Source: DAIDKA01 sp963726995 | GTDB lineage: Bacteria > Pseudomonadota > Gammaproteobacteria > Steroidobacterales > Steroidobacteraceae | Assembly: GCA_963726995.1 (NCBI GenBank) | Contig: CAVSEP010000006.1 | Coordinates: forward strand, 1,178,001-1,242,000 | Reading direction: 5' to 3' | DNA: 64,000 nucleotides | Part shown: positions 52,677-61,489 of the stretch, piece by piece | How positions within the stretch are numbered: the first letter of the stretch is position 1 | Layout of the letters: every line of letters begins with the position of its first letter | Notes under the pieces: model-generated | The model's input: the letters and a program-made list of their open reading frames with translations, nothing else | Told to the model about the DNA's origin: nothing | Databases searched by the model: none | Translations under genes and position numbers: made by a program

Positions 52677-52709
52677 CGGCACCTCACGTGTGATACGTTA
52701 GGGGTGCCG
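52677..52709 (+). other. Stem-loop 1 in the ftsZ-lpxC gap
   Basis: CGGCACC (52677-52683) pairs with GGTGCCG (52703-52709). The stem can extend inward through wobble, and the loop carries a further ACGT/ACGT pairing. There is no T-tract. Confidence 0.45.
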
Positions 52710-52721
52710 GATGAGGACCTT

Positions 52722-52743
52722 CGGACCCGTGGCTACGGGTCCG
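52722..52743 (+). other. Stem-loop 2 in the ftsZ-lpxC gap
   Basis: CGGACCCGT and ACGGGTCCG form a perfect 9-bp stem with a GGCT loop, 41 bp before the lpxC ATG. No T-tract follows, so it is a leader structure or processing site rather than a standard terminator. Confidence 0.5.
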
Positions 52744-52784
52744 GTGGGTGCGCCTCCTGAGGTTCCGGGCATGTTGGGAAGCTA

Positions 52785-53714
52785 ATGGTCGGACAACGCA
52801 CACTGAAGAACACCATCCGCGCCTCGGGCGTGGGACTGCATACCGGCAAGAAGGTCCTGATGACGCTGCGGCCCGCCGCGCCGGACACCGGGATCCTGTT
52901 TCGCCGCTCGGATCTGGGCGAGTTCGCAACCGTGGTCGCCCACGCGGAAAATGTCGGCGACACGCAGTTGGGCACCACGCTGGTCAGCGGCGCGGCCCGG
53001 GTCTCCACCGTCGAGCATTTGCTGTCCGCCTTTGCGGGCCTCGGCATCGACAATGCGGTGGTCGAGGTCAGCGCGCCGGAAGTGCCCATCATGGACGGCA
53101 GCGCCAGCCACTTCGTGTTCCTGCTGCAGTCGGCCGGCATCGAGGAACAGCTGACGCCGAAGCGCTTCATTCGCATCACCGAGGCGCTCAAGGTCAGCGA
53201 CGGCGACAAGTGGGCCATGTTCGAACCCTTCGAGGGCTTTAAGGTCAATTTCGAAATCGAGTTCAATCACCCGATATTCAAGCGGCATTCGCAACGCGCG
53301 TCGATGGATTTCTCGACGACGTCATTTCTGAAGGAAATCAGCCGGGCGCGCACCTTCGGCTTCATGCGTGATCTGGAGATGATGCGGGCGCGCAACTTGG
53401 CGCTCGGCGGCAATCTCGACAACGCCATCGTGCTGGACGACGTGCGGGTGTTGAACGAGGACGGACTGCGTTATGAAGACGAGTTCGTGAAGCACAAGAT
53501 CCTGGATGCGATCGGCGACCTGTACCTGCTGGGGCATAGCCTCATCGGCGAGTTCAGCGGCTACAAGTCCGGACACGCGCTGAACAACAAGCTGCTGCGC
53601 GCGCTGCTGCAGGCCAAGTCCTCCTGGGAGGAGGTCACCTTCGAACGCCACGCGGATGCGCCGATTTCGTACGTCGAAGCCCCGGCCCTGGCGCACGCCT
53701 CCTCGGTGTACTGA
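52785..53714 (+). CDS. lpxC: UDP-3-O-acyl-GlcNAc deacetylase
   Basis: 309 aa zinc enzyme, the committed step of lipid A synthesis. Zinc and catalytic blocks are STVEHLLSAFAGLGID, EFVKHKILDAIGDLYLLG and YKSGHALNNKLLRALL. It follows ftsZ after a 120 bp leader with two hairpins. It ends 5 bp from the convergent dciA. The C-terminus (ALAHASSVY) lacks an obvious E. coli-style FtsH degradation tail, so regulation may differ (inference). Confidence 0.97.
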   Translation: MVGQRTLKNTIRASGVGLHTGKKVLMTLRPAAPDTGILFRRSDLGEFATVVAHAENVGDTQLGTTLVSGAARVSTVEHLLSAFAGLGIDNAVVEVSAPEVPIMDGSASHFVFLLQSAGIEEQLTPKRFIRITEALKVSDGDKWAMFEPFEGFKVNFEIEFNHPIFKRHSQRASMDFSTTSFLKEISRARTFGFMRDLEMMRARNLALGGNLDNAIVLDDVRVLNEDGLRYEDEFVKHKILDAIGDLYLLGHSLIGEFSGYKSGHALNNKLLRALLQAKSSWEEVTFERHADAPISYVEAPALAHASSVY

Positions 53715-53719
53715 AGGCC

Positions 53720-54109
53720 TTAGGGCTTCGCCGCGCCGCGCGGTACCACGCGGATCCGCACGTCGACGATTTCTTCCTGTTGCCTGGACAGTGCCTCGAG
53801 CAGCTGCGCCGTGGCGTAGCGCAGCCTTACCCCCCAAACGGCGGACTCCGCGAATACGACCAGCGCACCGGCCTGCTCCGTGACGCCCGTCACATGAGCG
53901 GCCAGTTCCCCGGGAAGCTCGCGCTGCACCCATTGCAGCCAATCGCGCTGCCGCAACGCCTCGCGCTGCAACCCCGCCAGGACCGGCGTGGAGCGTTTCA
54001 GGAGGTCTTTAACAGAATCCAGGGAATTGCGTGACTGGGGTCCCCGGGCATGCGATATCCGTGAACCGCGACCCGAATTCATCTTGTCAGGATAGGGCTT
54101 CTTCTGCAT
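53720..54109 (-). CDS. dciA: DciA-like protein (DUF721), replicative helicase loader
   Basis: About 129 aa. The DUF721 core is SVKDLLKRSTPVLAGLQREA through AGALVVFAESAVWGVRLRYA, with the pattern of DnaA/KH-like DciA proteins. DciA assists loading of DnaB in bacteria that lack DnaC. Position between lpxC and secA is the common gammaproteobacterial setting. ATG 54109 is used; ATG 54082 (MNSGRGSR) is equally possible, and neither has a clear ribosome site. A longer frame upstream is antisense to the M23 gene. Confidence 0.82.
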   Translation of the reverse strand: MQKKPYPDKMNSGRGSRISHARGPQSRNSLDSVKDLLKRSTPVLAGLQREALRQRDWLQWVQRELPGELAAHVTGVTEQAGALVVFAESAVWGVRLRYATAQLLEALSRQQEEIVDVRIRVVPRGAAKP

Positions 54110-54155
54110 ATTCAATGGTGGGCAGGCAGGACGTGAATGCGCAAGGCTAGCTGGC

Positions 54156-55088
54156 GTGAACATCATAGTTTTTTCCGGGCGGCGCGGCGGCGGTCGCTCC
54201 AGATATTTCGACCTCGCGCATCCGCTCACGCTGGGGACGTGCGCATTGATCGTGCTGGGGACCCTGGGCGGCGCCTTCGCCATCGGCATGCAGCTGGGCG
54301 CCCACACCGGCGGCGCCGCCACGGAGCCTAGCGGCTGGAGCCGGATCCTCGCCGAGCAGAAATCCGAAATCGCCGAAATGCGCGCGCGGGTCCAGGACCG
54401 CGTGAATGCCATCGCCGGGCGCTTAGGTCAGCTGGACGCGCACATCATCCGCATCGATGCGCTGGGCAAGCGCCTCACCACCATGACCAAGGTCGATGGG
54501 CGACAGTTTAATTTCGACGATGAGCCCGCGGCCGCGGCAGTCCAGGCCGGCGCCGCCCAGGCCAGCAGCCAGATTCCGGATCTGAACCTGCAGTTATCGC
54601 AGCTGGAACAACGGGTTGACCTGCGCGATGCGCAGCTGTCGGCGCTGGAAAACGTCATCGTGGGCCGCAAGATCACTGATGCGGTGCGCCCGGAAGGCAA
54701 GCCGGTCGGCGAAGGCGCGATCTCCTCCTACTTCGGGGAGCGCAGCGATCCGTTCACGGGCGAAGAGGGCTTCCACAAGGGGCTGGATTTCGCAGGCGCC
54801 GCCGGTGAGCCCGTGGTGGCGGTCGCCGCCGGCGTGGTCACCTGGGCGGGCGAGCGCAGCGGCTACGGCACCCTGATTGAAATCAATCATGGCAATGGCT
54901 TTGTGACCCGCTATGCGCACAACCAGGCGGCGCTGGTGGCGGTCGGACAGACCGTCAGCCGTGGCGAGCAAATCGCCCGGATGGGCTCGACCGGCCATTC
55001 CACCGGCCCGCACGTGCACTTCGAAGTGCTGCACAACGGCGCCCAGATCGACCCGCTGGTGTTCGTGAAACGCCTGCCGCAGGCCTAA
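54156..55088 (+). CDS. M23 family peptidase, membrane-anchored
   Basis: 310 aa. Membrane helix at about residues 25-45, a coiled-coil region (residues 65-165, including LSQLEQRVDLRDAQLSALEN), then a LytM domain with zinc ligands in GFHKGLDFAGA and PHVHFEVLHNG. All metal and catalytic histidines are present, so it could be a cell-wall endopeptidase rather than only an activator. It lies between dciA (divergent) and secA, where this gene is found in many gammaproteobacteria. GTG start. Confidence 0.85.
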   Translation: MNIIVFSGRRGGGRSRYFDLAHPLTLGTCALIVLGTLGGAFAIGMQLGAHTGGAATEPSGWSRILAEQKSEIAEMRARVQDRVNAIAGRLGQLDAHIIRIDALGKRLTTMTKVDGRQFNFDDEPAAAAVQAGAAQASSQIPDLNLQLSQLEQRVDLRDAQLSALENVIVGRKITDAVRPEGKPVGEGAISSYFGERSDPFTGEEGFHKGLDFAGAAGEPVVAVAAGVVTWAGERSGYGTLIEINHGNGFVTRYAHNQAALVAVGQTVSRGEQIARMGSTGHSTGPHVHFEVLHNGAQIDPLVFVKRLPQA

Positions 55089-55110
55089 AGGCCCTCCCGG
55101 GCGCAAAAAT

Positions 55111-55143
55111 CGCCCCTCACGCACTTGCGTCCCGTTTGGGGCG
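55111..55143 (-). terminator. Terminator-like hairpin, leftward orientation
   Basis: CGCCCC (55111-55116) and GGGGCG (55138-55143) enclose a nested ACGCA-CT-TGCGT hairpin. Read on the minus strand it is followed directly by ATTTTT, so it would stop leftward transcription. On the plus strand there is no T-tract. Confidence 0.35.
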
Positions 55144-55169
55144 CCCCAAGTACACCGCAGCGGGTCGGA

Positions 55170-55199
55170 TTACCGGCAACGGTGGCTATTGCGTACAAT
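55170..55199 (+). promoter_or_regulatory. Possible secA promoter
   Basis: TTACCG (55170-55175), 18 bp, TACAAT (55194-55199). The -10 is good and the -35 weak. It lies 70 bp before the secA GTG. Confidence 0.4.
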
Positions 55200-55269
55200 A
55201 CGCCGCTTCGCCGCGCCCGGATGCGTCATAAGTGTTTGGTGCGGCTCAAAATTTTCATCAGGATGTCCC

Positions 55270-58074
55270 GTGCTGAAACTGCTCACGCGTGTCTTTGGCA
55301 GCCGCAACGACCGGCTGCTGCGCACTTTCCAGGTGTTGGTCCGGCAGACCAATGCATTCGAGAGCGCGATCCAGGCCCTGAGCGATGCCCAACTGGCGGC
55401 CAAAACGGCAGAGTTCCGCGAGCGCCTCAAGCAGGGCGCGACGCTCGATGACCTGTTGCCCGAGGCATTCGCGGTAGTGCGCGAGGCGGCGCGCCGCACC
55501 TTGCAGATGCGCCACTTCGACGCGCAGCTGCTCGGCGGCATCACCCTGCACCAGGGCAAGATTTCGGAAATGCGTACCGGTGAGGGCAAGACCCTCATGG
55601 CGACGCTCTCGGCCTACCTGAACGCCCTGCCGGCCGAGGGCGTGCACATCGTGACGGTGAACGAATACCTCGCCGCCCGCGATGCCGACTGGATGCGCCC
55701 GGTATACGGCTTCCTGGGGCTCACCGTGGGCGTGATCCGCAACTCGCAGGACTCCCAGGAGAAGCGCGAGGCCTACGCCTGCGACATCACCTACGGCACC
55801 AACAACGAATTCGGCTTCGATTACCTGCGCGACAATCTGGCGTTCCGGCTCGAGGACCGCGTGCAGCGCGGCCTCGTTTACGCGGTGGTCGATGAAGTCG
55901 ACTCCATCCTCATCGATGAGGCGCGCACGCCGCTGATCATTTCCGGACCCGCGGATGAGAGCACCGAGCTGTACCTCGCCATCAATGCGCTGGTGCCGAA
56001 ACTCTCGCGCCAGAAGGCGGAGGACGGGCCGGGTGACTTCTCCGTGGATGAGAAGCAGAAGCAGGTGCACATCACCGAGGCCGGCCATGAGCGGGTCGAG
56101 GAGCTGATGTCGCAGGCGGGACTCTTGCGCGAAGGCGAGAGCCTGTACGACCCGGCCAACATCCGCCTGATGCACCACCTCAATGCGGCGTTGCGGGCGC
56201 ATGCGCTGTACAAGCGCGATGTGGAATACATCGTGCGGGGCGGTGAGGTCATCATCGTCGATGAGTTCACGGGCCGCACCATGCAGGGCCGGCGCTGGTC
56301 GGACGGCCTGCACCAGGCCGTGGAGGCCAAGGAGGGCGTGCGGGTCCGCGAGGAGAACCAGACGGTCGCCTCGATCACCTTCCAGAACTACTTCCGCCTG
56401 TATCGCAAGCTCGCGGGCATGACCGGCACGGCCGACACCGAGGCCCCGGAATTCCTGCAGATCTATGGGCTGGAAGTGGTGGTGATCCCGACCCACAAAC
56501 CGATGATCCGCAAGGACATGCCGGACTTCGTGTACCTGACGCAGAAGGACAAGTTCGAGGCCATCATCGAGGACATCCAGGATTGCGTGAAGCGCGGGCA
56601 GCCGACGCTGGTCGGCACCACCTCGATCGAAACTTCCGAGTTCCTCGCCGGGTTGCTGCAGAAGTCCGACATTCCCCATCAGGTGCTGAACGCCAAGCAG
56701 CACGAGCGCGAGGCGCACGTCGTCGAGCAGGCGGGCATTCCGGGCAAGGTCACCATTGCCACCAACATGGCCGGGCGCGGTACCGACATCGTGCTCGGCG
56801 GCAATCTGAACGCGGAGCTGGCCGCGCTGCCCGCGGAAGCCGATACGCTGACCCGCGAGTCATTGCGCCGCGCATGGCAGGAGCGCCACGATGCCGCACT
56901 GGCCGCCGGCGGCCTGCACATCATCGGCACCGAGCGCCATGAGTCACGGCGCATCGACAATCAGCTGCGCGGCCGATCGGGGCGCCAGGGAGACCCGGGC
57001 TCGAGCCGCTTCTTCCTCTCGATGGAAGACAATCTGATGCGCATCTTCGGCGATCCGATGCGCACCAAGCGGCTGCTGCAGATGGCCGGCATGAAGGAAG
57101 GCGAGGTCATCGAGAGCGGCATGCTCACGCGCCAGATCGAGAAGGCGCAGCGCAAGGTCGAGTCGCACAACTTCGACATCAGAAAGCAGCTGCTGCTGTT
57201 CGATGACGTCGCCAATGACCAGCGCAAGGTGGTCTACCAGCAGCGCACCGAGATCATGGGCACCGAGGATCTGTCCGCGGCGATCGCCGGCATCCGCGAG
57301 GAGGCCCTGGGCACGCTGATCGATCAGTTCATGCCCAAGTCGGCGGCGCCGCAGGAGTGGGATATGGCGGGTCTCGCCCAGGCCGTGGCCCGGGACTTCG
57401 GCGCCACCGTGGATCCGGCCGCGTGGCTGGCCGCGGAGCCGGAGCTCGAAGAGGCACAGCTGCGGCAGCGCCTGGTGGATGCGGTCGCCGTCTCCTATGA
57501 GGCCAAGGTCGCGCGCACCGGCGGCCCCATCATGCGACACGTGGAAAAGGACGTGATGCTGCGGACGCTGGATCAGCATTGGCGCGACCACCTCGCCGCA
57601 ATGGACTATCTGCGCCAGGGCATCCACCTGCGCGGCTATGCCCAGAAGGACTATCGTTTCGAATACAAGCGCGAGGCCTTCGAGCTGTTCGCGGCCATGC
57701 TGGATCGGGTGAAGTTCGACACCGTCTCGGTGGTGTCGAAGATTGAAATCCGCACCCAGGAGGAAGTGGATCGCGAGGAGGAGCAGCGGCGCATCCGCCT
57801 GATGCAGGCCCTGCAGACCCAGCACGCCGAGGCGCAGTCGGCGTTGCTCGCGGCCCAGCCCAGCGAGGCGCCGCCCGATGCGTCGGGCGCCGGGCTGCCC
57901 GGCGGCATGGGCGCCCTGGCCGGCGGCCTGGCCCCGGAATTTGCGGGCGCGGGCGCCGAAACCGGCGCCACCTTCATCCGCCAGGATCGCAAGGTGGGCC
58001 GCAACGAACCTTGTCCGTGCGGTTCGGGCAAGAAGTTCAAGCATTGCCACGGCGCCCTGTCCGGCGCCGAGTAG
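55270..58074 (+). CDS. secA: Protein translocase ATPase SecA
   Basis: 934 aa motor of Sec export. Walker A is MRTGEGKT, and VVDEVDSILIDEARTPLIIS is the DEAD region. ATNMAGRGTDIVLGGN and GRSGRQGDPGSSRFFLS are the second helicase domain. The C-terminal zinc/SecB-binding motif CPCGSGKKFKHCH is intact. The GTG at 55270 (MLKLLTRVFGSRNDR) is preceded by AGGA. A Gly/Ala-rich linker before the zinc motif accounts for the extra length over E. coli (901). The stop overlaps the mutT start. Confidence 0.97.
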   Translation: MLKLLTRVFGSRNDRLLRTFQVLVRQTNAFESAIQALSDAQLAAKTAEFRERLKQGATLDDLLPEAFAVVREAARRTLQMRHFDAQLLGGITLHQGKISEMRTGEGKTLMATLSAYLNALPAEGVHIVTVNEYLAARDADWMRPVYGFLGLTVGVIRNSQDSQEKREAYACDITYGTNNEFGFDYLRDNLAFRLEDRVQRGLVYAVVDEVDSILIDEARTPLIISGPADESTELYLAINALVPKLSRQKAEDGPGDFSVDEKQKQVHITEAGHERVEELMSQAGLLREGESLYDPANIRLMHHLNAALRAHALYKRDVEYIVRGGEVIIVDEFTGRTMQGRRWSDGLHQAVEAKEGVRVREENQTVASITFQNYFRLYRKLAGMTGTADTEAPEFLQIYGLEVVVIPTHKPMIRKDMPDFVYLTQKDKFEAIIEDIQDCVKRGQPTLVGTTSIETSEFLAGLLQKSDIPHQVLNAKQHEREAHVVEQAGIPGKVTIATNMAGRGTDIVLGGNLNAELAALPAEADTLTRESLRRAWQERHDAALAAGGLHIIGTERHESRRIDNQLRGRSGRQGDPGSSRFFLSMEDNLMRIFGDPMRTKRLLQMAGMKEGEVIESGMLTRQIEKAQRKVESHNFDIRKQLLLFDDVANDQRKVVYQQRTEIMGTEDLSAAIAGIREEALGTLIDQFMPKSAAPQEWDMAGLAQAVARDFGATVDPAAWLAAEPELEEAQLRQRLVDAVAVSYEAKVARTGGPIMRHVEKDVMLRTLDQHWRDHLAAMDYLRQGIHLRGYAQKDYRFEYKREAFELFAAMLDRVKFDTVSVVSKIEIRTQEEVDREEEQRRIRLMQALQTQHAEAQSALLAAQPSEAPPDASGAGLPGGMGALAGGLAPEFAGAGAETGATFIRQDRKVGRNEPCPCGSGKKFKHCHGALSGAE

Positions 58075-58526
58075 TGAGCGGTCCGGCTGCCGTGCTGGTC
58101 GTGGCCGCAGCGCTGTGCGATGCGCGCGGCCGGGTCCTGATCGCGCGGCGTCCGGCGGACAAGCACATGGCCGGTCGCTGGGAGTTTCCGGGCGGCAAGG
58201 TGGGTCCTGCGGAAACCGAGCCGCAGGCCCTGATCCGCGAGCTGCACGAGGAACTGGGCGTGCTGGTGCGCGACCCGCGCTTCTGCCTGCGCCTGACGCA
58301 CGCCTATCCGGACCGGACGGTGGAGCTGTCCTGCTGGATCGTGGCGGACTTTCGCGGCGAGCCGCGCGGCCTCGACGGCCAGCAGCTCAAATGGGTGCCG
58401 GCGGCGGCCCTCGCCGGTGAAGACATTCTCGAGGCCGACCTGCCCTTCATCGAAGCGCTGCAGCGGCTGATACAATCCCCCCACACCGACCTGACACCGA
58501 GTGATCCCAATGCCTGCGCAACCTGA
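58074..58526 (+). CDS. mutT: 8-oxo-dGTP diphosphatase MutT
   Basis: 150 aa Nudix hydrolase that removes 8-oxo-dGTP. The full Nudix box is GGKVGPAETEPQALIRELHE followed by ELGV, matching G-x5-E-x7-R-E-U-x-E-E-x-G-U exactly. GTG start sharing a base with the secA stop. Its 3' end overlaps the next small gene by 17 bp. Confidence 0.92.
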   Translation: MSGPAAVLVVAAALCDARGRVLIARRPADKHMAGRWEFPGGKVGPAETEPQALIRELHEELGVLVRDPRFCLRLTHAYPDRTVELSCWIVADFRGEPRGLDGQQLKWVPAAALAGEDILEADLPFIEALQRLIQSPHTDLTPSDPNACAT

Positions 58527-58899
58527 ACTGCCGGAAATCAAACTTGACGCCTCGAGCCTCTACCGCGAGGAGATGTTCACCGACCGGCGTGCCGGAACAC
58601 TGCGGCGGCTGACGCCCGTCACGGTGGACGGCTCCGTGGATACCACCCGCGCCGTGCTGTTCTCGGGCCAGACCCAGCTGCTGACCCCGGGCGGCGTGCT
58701 GCCGCTGGGATTCGACATCGAGGCGGCGACGCTGCAGGAGGCCCTGGACCGCTTTCCCGAAGCCGTCAAAATTGCGCTGGATGAGGCCATCGAGGAAGCG
58801 CGTGAAATGCGCCGCGAGGCGGCCTCGCGCATCGTGGTGCCGGACGCCGGCGGCATGGGCGCGGGACCCGTGGGTGGCGGGAAGATCAAGTTCCCCTAA
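58510..58899 (+). CDS. Conserved small protein, function unknown
   Basis: 129 aa, no named family recognised. It begins MPAQPELPEIKLDASSLYRE; the middle has RRLTPVTVDGSVDTTRAVLF then GQTQLLTPGGVLPLGFDIEA. A charged helix (ALDEAIEEAREMRREAASRI) precedes a Gly-rich tail. Predicted soluble and cytoplasmic. A TACAAT at 58471-58476 may be a local -10. It lies between mutT and yacG. Function is not inferred. Confidence 0.8.
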   Translation: MPAQPELPEIKLDASSLYREEMFTDRRAGTLRRLTPVTVDGSVDTTRAVLFSGQTQLLTPGGVLPLGFDIEAATLQEALDRFPEAVKIALDEAIEEAREMRREAASRIVVPDAGGMGAGPVGGGKIKFP

Positions 58900-58909
58900 G
58901 AGGGGAGCT

Positions 58910-59098
58910 TCACTCGGGCGCCTCTTCAGGCGGCTGCGGTTCGTTCGGCGACTCGGAGCCCGGAATTGCGTGCTTTTCGGTCAACCACGCGCCGAGGTCA
59001 ATGACCCGGCAGCGATCCGAGCAGAACGGACGGAAGGCAGACTGATCCGACCACTCGATGCTGCGGCCGCAGGTCGGGCACTTGACGGTGGCTGGCAT
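58910..59098 (-). CDS. yacG: DNA gyrase inhibitor YacG
   Basis: 62 aa zinc protein: KCPTCGRSIEW and FCSDRCRVIDLGAWLTEK carry the four cysteines. YacG binds GyrB and inhibits gyrase in E. coli. ATG 59098 gives the family N-terminus. Same strand and order as zapD-yacG in many gammaproteobacteria, 5 bp after zapD. Confidence 0.92.
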   Translation of the reverse strand: MPATVKCPTCGRSIEWSDQSAFRPFCSDRCRVIDLGAWLTEKHAIPGSESPNEPQPPEEAPE

Positions 59099-59103
59099 AC
59101 GCC

Positions 59104-59919
59104 TCAGGCGCAGATGGTCAGCGTGAAGGGCACGTCCTCTTCGATCGGCGCGGGGCGGGCGTTCAGGCCGTTCCATTTCAGGAAACGCACATTGCAGCGA
59201 TGCTGGCCGCCGCCGCTGATTTCCGGGAACAGACCCTCATCGGCCGGCAGCGCGATGCGCAGCAGCTGGGCCGGGGCATCGCGATCGAAACCGATCATGA
59301 ACACGCCGCCCTTGGCGATCTCGCGGCGGCTGCGGCCGGCCTGACGCGTCAGCCACAGCAGTTCGGCGATGGCATCGCACAGCGGCCGCAGCAGGCCCAG
59401 CCATTGGCCGAAGGCCTGCATGCGCGCCTCGGCGGGCTGGCTCAGCCAGCAGAAGTACTCGGGCAGGTCGAACTCGCAGGTGCCACCGGGAATGGCGCTG
59501 CGCAGCTTGATGGAATTCAGGAACTCCGAGTCGCGGATGGGCTGCAGGAAGGCGGATCCGGCCTCCAGCAGGTCGGCGCGCAGGCGGCCGAGATTGGCGA
59601 TGATGGTCTTCAGGCGCGCGCCGTCCACCCCGGGGCGTGACTGGAACTCATTCAGGTGCGAGAGGTGACGTTCCAGCTCCTTGAGCGCATCCGAGCGCAT
59701 GTCGCTGCGGGTCGTGATGGACAGGATGTCGAGCAGACCGGACATCGCCGCCCGGGCGCTGGCCGCAGTCGCAATCTCGCTCTGGTACAGGGCCTGGTTG
59801 TACAGGAAGTCCAGGCGCATGAAGGTCCGCATGCGCTCATTCAGCGGCTGCTCGAAGACAATGGCCCCGGCCGCCGGATCATCCACCGGCTGTACCGCCT
59901 GCTGTTGACTTGAGGTCAT
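59104..59919 (-). CDS. zapD: Cell division protein ZapD
   Basis: 271 aa FtsZ-binding and bundling protein (DUF1342). Recognised by FEQPLNERMRTFMRLDFLYN near the start, ALKELERHLSHLNEF, and GGVFMIGFDRDAPAQLLRI in the beta domain. It binds the FtsZ C-terminal peptide, which is conserved in this window. ATG 59919 is taken; longer upstream frame is antisense or coaE sequence. Four bp after coaE. Confidence 0.92.
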   Translation of the reverse strand: MTSSQQQAVQPVDDPAAGAIVFEQPLNERMRTFMRLDFLYNQALYQSEIATAASARAAMSGLLDILSITTRSDMRSDALKELERHLSHLNEFQSRPGVDGARLKTIIANLGRLRADLLEAGSAFLQPIRDSEFLNSIKLRSAIPGGTCEFDLPEYFCWLSQPAEARMQAFGQWLGLLRPLCDAIAELLWLTRQAGRSRREIAKGGVFMIGFDRDAPAQLLRIALPADEGLFPEISGGGQHRCNVRFLKWNGLNARPAPIEEDVPFTLTICA

Positions 59920-59923
59920 CCCG

Positions 59924-60547
59924 CTATTGTGCTTGACGCAGGGTCTCGCGCGCCAGAGTGCCGTAGCGGACATGAAGGGCTGCCACCTGATCCCGCAGCC
60001 GCGCCAGGTCCCCATCATTGACGATGACGTCATCGGCCGCCGCCAGGCGCGCCACCCGGGTCGCCTGGGCAGCGAGCACCGCCCGCGCCTGGGCCAGCGT
60101 CACGCCGTCGCGCACCTGCACCCGCCGCAGCTGCAGCTCATCGCTGCAATCCACCAGCAGTACCCGATCGACGCTGGATTTGAGGTTGTGTTCGACCAGC
60201 AGCGGAATGGCCAGTATCTGGTAGACGCCTCCCGCCGCATCCGAGCGCCGACGCAGCTCCGCCATGATGGCTGGATGCAGCAGCGCCTCCAGCGCCGCGC
60301 GCTCTGCTGGGTTCGCGAATATCCGCTCACGCAGCGCACGCCGGTCCAGTTCCCCGTTCGGTCCCAGCAGGTGGGCGCCGAACCGGGCCACCAGGGCCGA
60401 CAGCAGCGGCGTGCCCGGGGCCACCAGGTCCCGGGATATCTGGTCCGTGTCGATGACCGGCGCGCCCAGGGCCGCGAACAGGCCGGCGACGGTGGATTTG
60501 CCGCTGGCGATGCCGCCGGTCAGGCCGATTTTCAGCGGGCGATTCAA
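59924..60547 (-). CDS. coaE: Dephospho-CoA kinase
   Basis: 207 aa, last step of coenzyme A synthesis. P-loop GLTGGIASGKSTVAGLFA near residue 8, then PVIDTDQISRDLV, LHPAIMAELRRRS, VYQILAIPLLVE and LLVDCSDELQLRRVQVRD. The start is a TTG whose last two bases form the pilD stop (TTGA). No ATG or GTG gives a better N-terminus. Standard order coaE-pilD on the same strand. Confidence 0.92.
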   Translation of the reverse strand: MNRPLKIGLTGGIASGKSTVAGLFAALGAPVIDTDQISRDLVAPGTPLLSALVARFGAHLLGPNGELDRRALRERIFANPAERAALEALLHPAIMAELRRRSDAAGGVYQILAIPLLVEHNLKSSVDRVLLVDCSDELQLRRVQVRDGVTLAQARAVLAAQATRVARLAAADDVIVNDGDLARLRDQVAALHVRYGTLARETLRQAQ

Positions 60548-61463
60548 CTGTGCAGGCCAAACAGTCCCAGGTAACCCTCGAGCAGTTCGCGACCCCACAT
60601 CAGCATGATCCACCCGGAGGCGCAGAGGAATGGCCCGAAGGCGATGGGGACGCCGCGCCCCTTGCCCTGCAAGCCCAGGATCACGATGCCGACGACGGCG
60701 CCCACGGCCGCGGCGCCCAGCACGGTCGGCAGCAGCAGGCGCCAGCCCAGGAACGCGCCGATGGCGGCCAGCAGCTTGAAGTCCCCGTAGCCCATGCCCT
60801 CCTTGCCGGTGAGCAGCCTGAAGAGGTGATAGATGGCCCACAGGCTTAAGTATCCGGCCATCGCACCGATGACGCTGTCGTGCAGGGTCACGGGCAGGGC
60901 GGCCTGGCCTTGCGACAGGAAGGCGCTGGTCGCGATTCCCAGCCACACCAGCGGCAGGGTCAGGCTGTCCGGCAGCAGCTGCGTGTCGACGTCGATGAAG
61001 GTCAGCGCGACCAGAAACCAGGTCAGAACCAGCGCCGCCAAGGCCGGCGCACCGTAGCCGAACTTCCAGGCAACCAGGCCCGAGAGCAGGCCGGTCAGGG
61101 CTTCGATGAGCGGATAGCGCAGGCTGATCGGCGCACCGCAGCGGGCGCAGCGCCCGCGCAGGAACAGATAGCTGAACACCGGGATGTTCTGCAGCGCCGT
61201 GATCGGCGCCTGGCACTTCGGGCAGGTCGAGCGCGGCACGATGAGATTGAAGCGCGGTGCCGCGGATGGCGGCGGTGGCGGTGGCGGTGGCTGGCCGCGG
61301 GCGCCGGCGCAAGCTCCGCGCACTGCGCGCGCCACTCGCGCTCGAGCATGACGGGGACCCGATAGATGACGACGTTCAGGAAGCTGCCGACCAGCAGGCC
61401 CAGCACCACCACGGCGATGATGTAGAAGGTCGGGGAGGCCGCCAGGGCGTCGAGCAGCACCAT
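60544..61463 (-). CDS. pilD: Prepilin leader peptidase/N-methyltransferase PilD (frameshifted)
   Basis: Type IV prepilin processing enzyme. The N-terminal part (FYIIAVVVLGLLVGSFLNVV, IYRVPVMLEREW) runs from ATG 61463 and leaves frame near 61290. The rest continues in another frame with both zinc pairs (TCPKCQ and RCARCG) and both catalytic aspartates (TFIDVDTQLLPD, GMGYGDFKLLAAIG), plus six or more helices. One missing C in GCCAGCCACCG, just before a Pro-coding CCACCG repeat, would restore a protein of about 306 aa. All functional residues are present. Confidence 0.88.
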
Positions 61464-61489
61464 GGGTGATCAGACTCGAGCAGCGCCGA

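Noticed and set aside
55099..55115. Rightward intrinsic terminator after the M23 gene
   Set aside because: The GGGCG/CGCCC stem is only 5 bp and its A-tract is in the loop, with no T-tract on the plus strand.
61263..61290. Phase-variable simple repeat in pilD
   Set aside because: The unit is a multiple of three bases, so changes in copy number keep frame; a single-base error nearby explains the break better.
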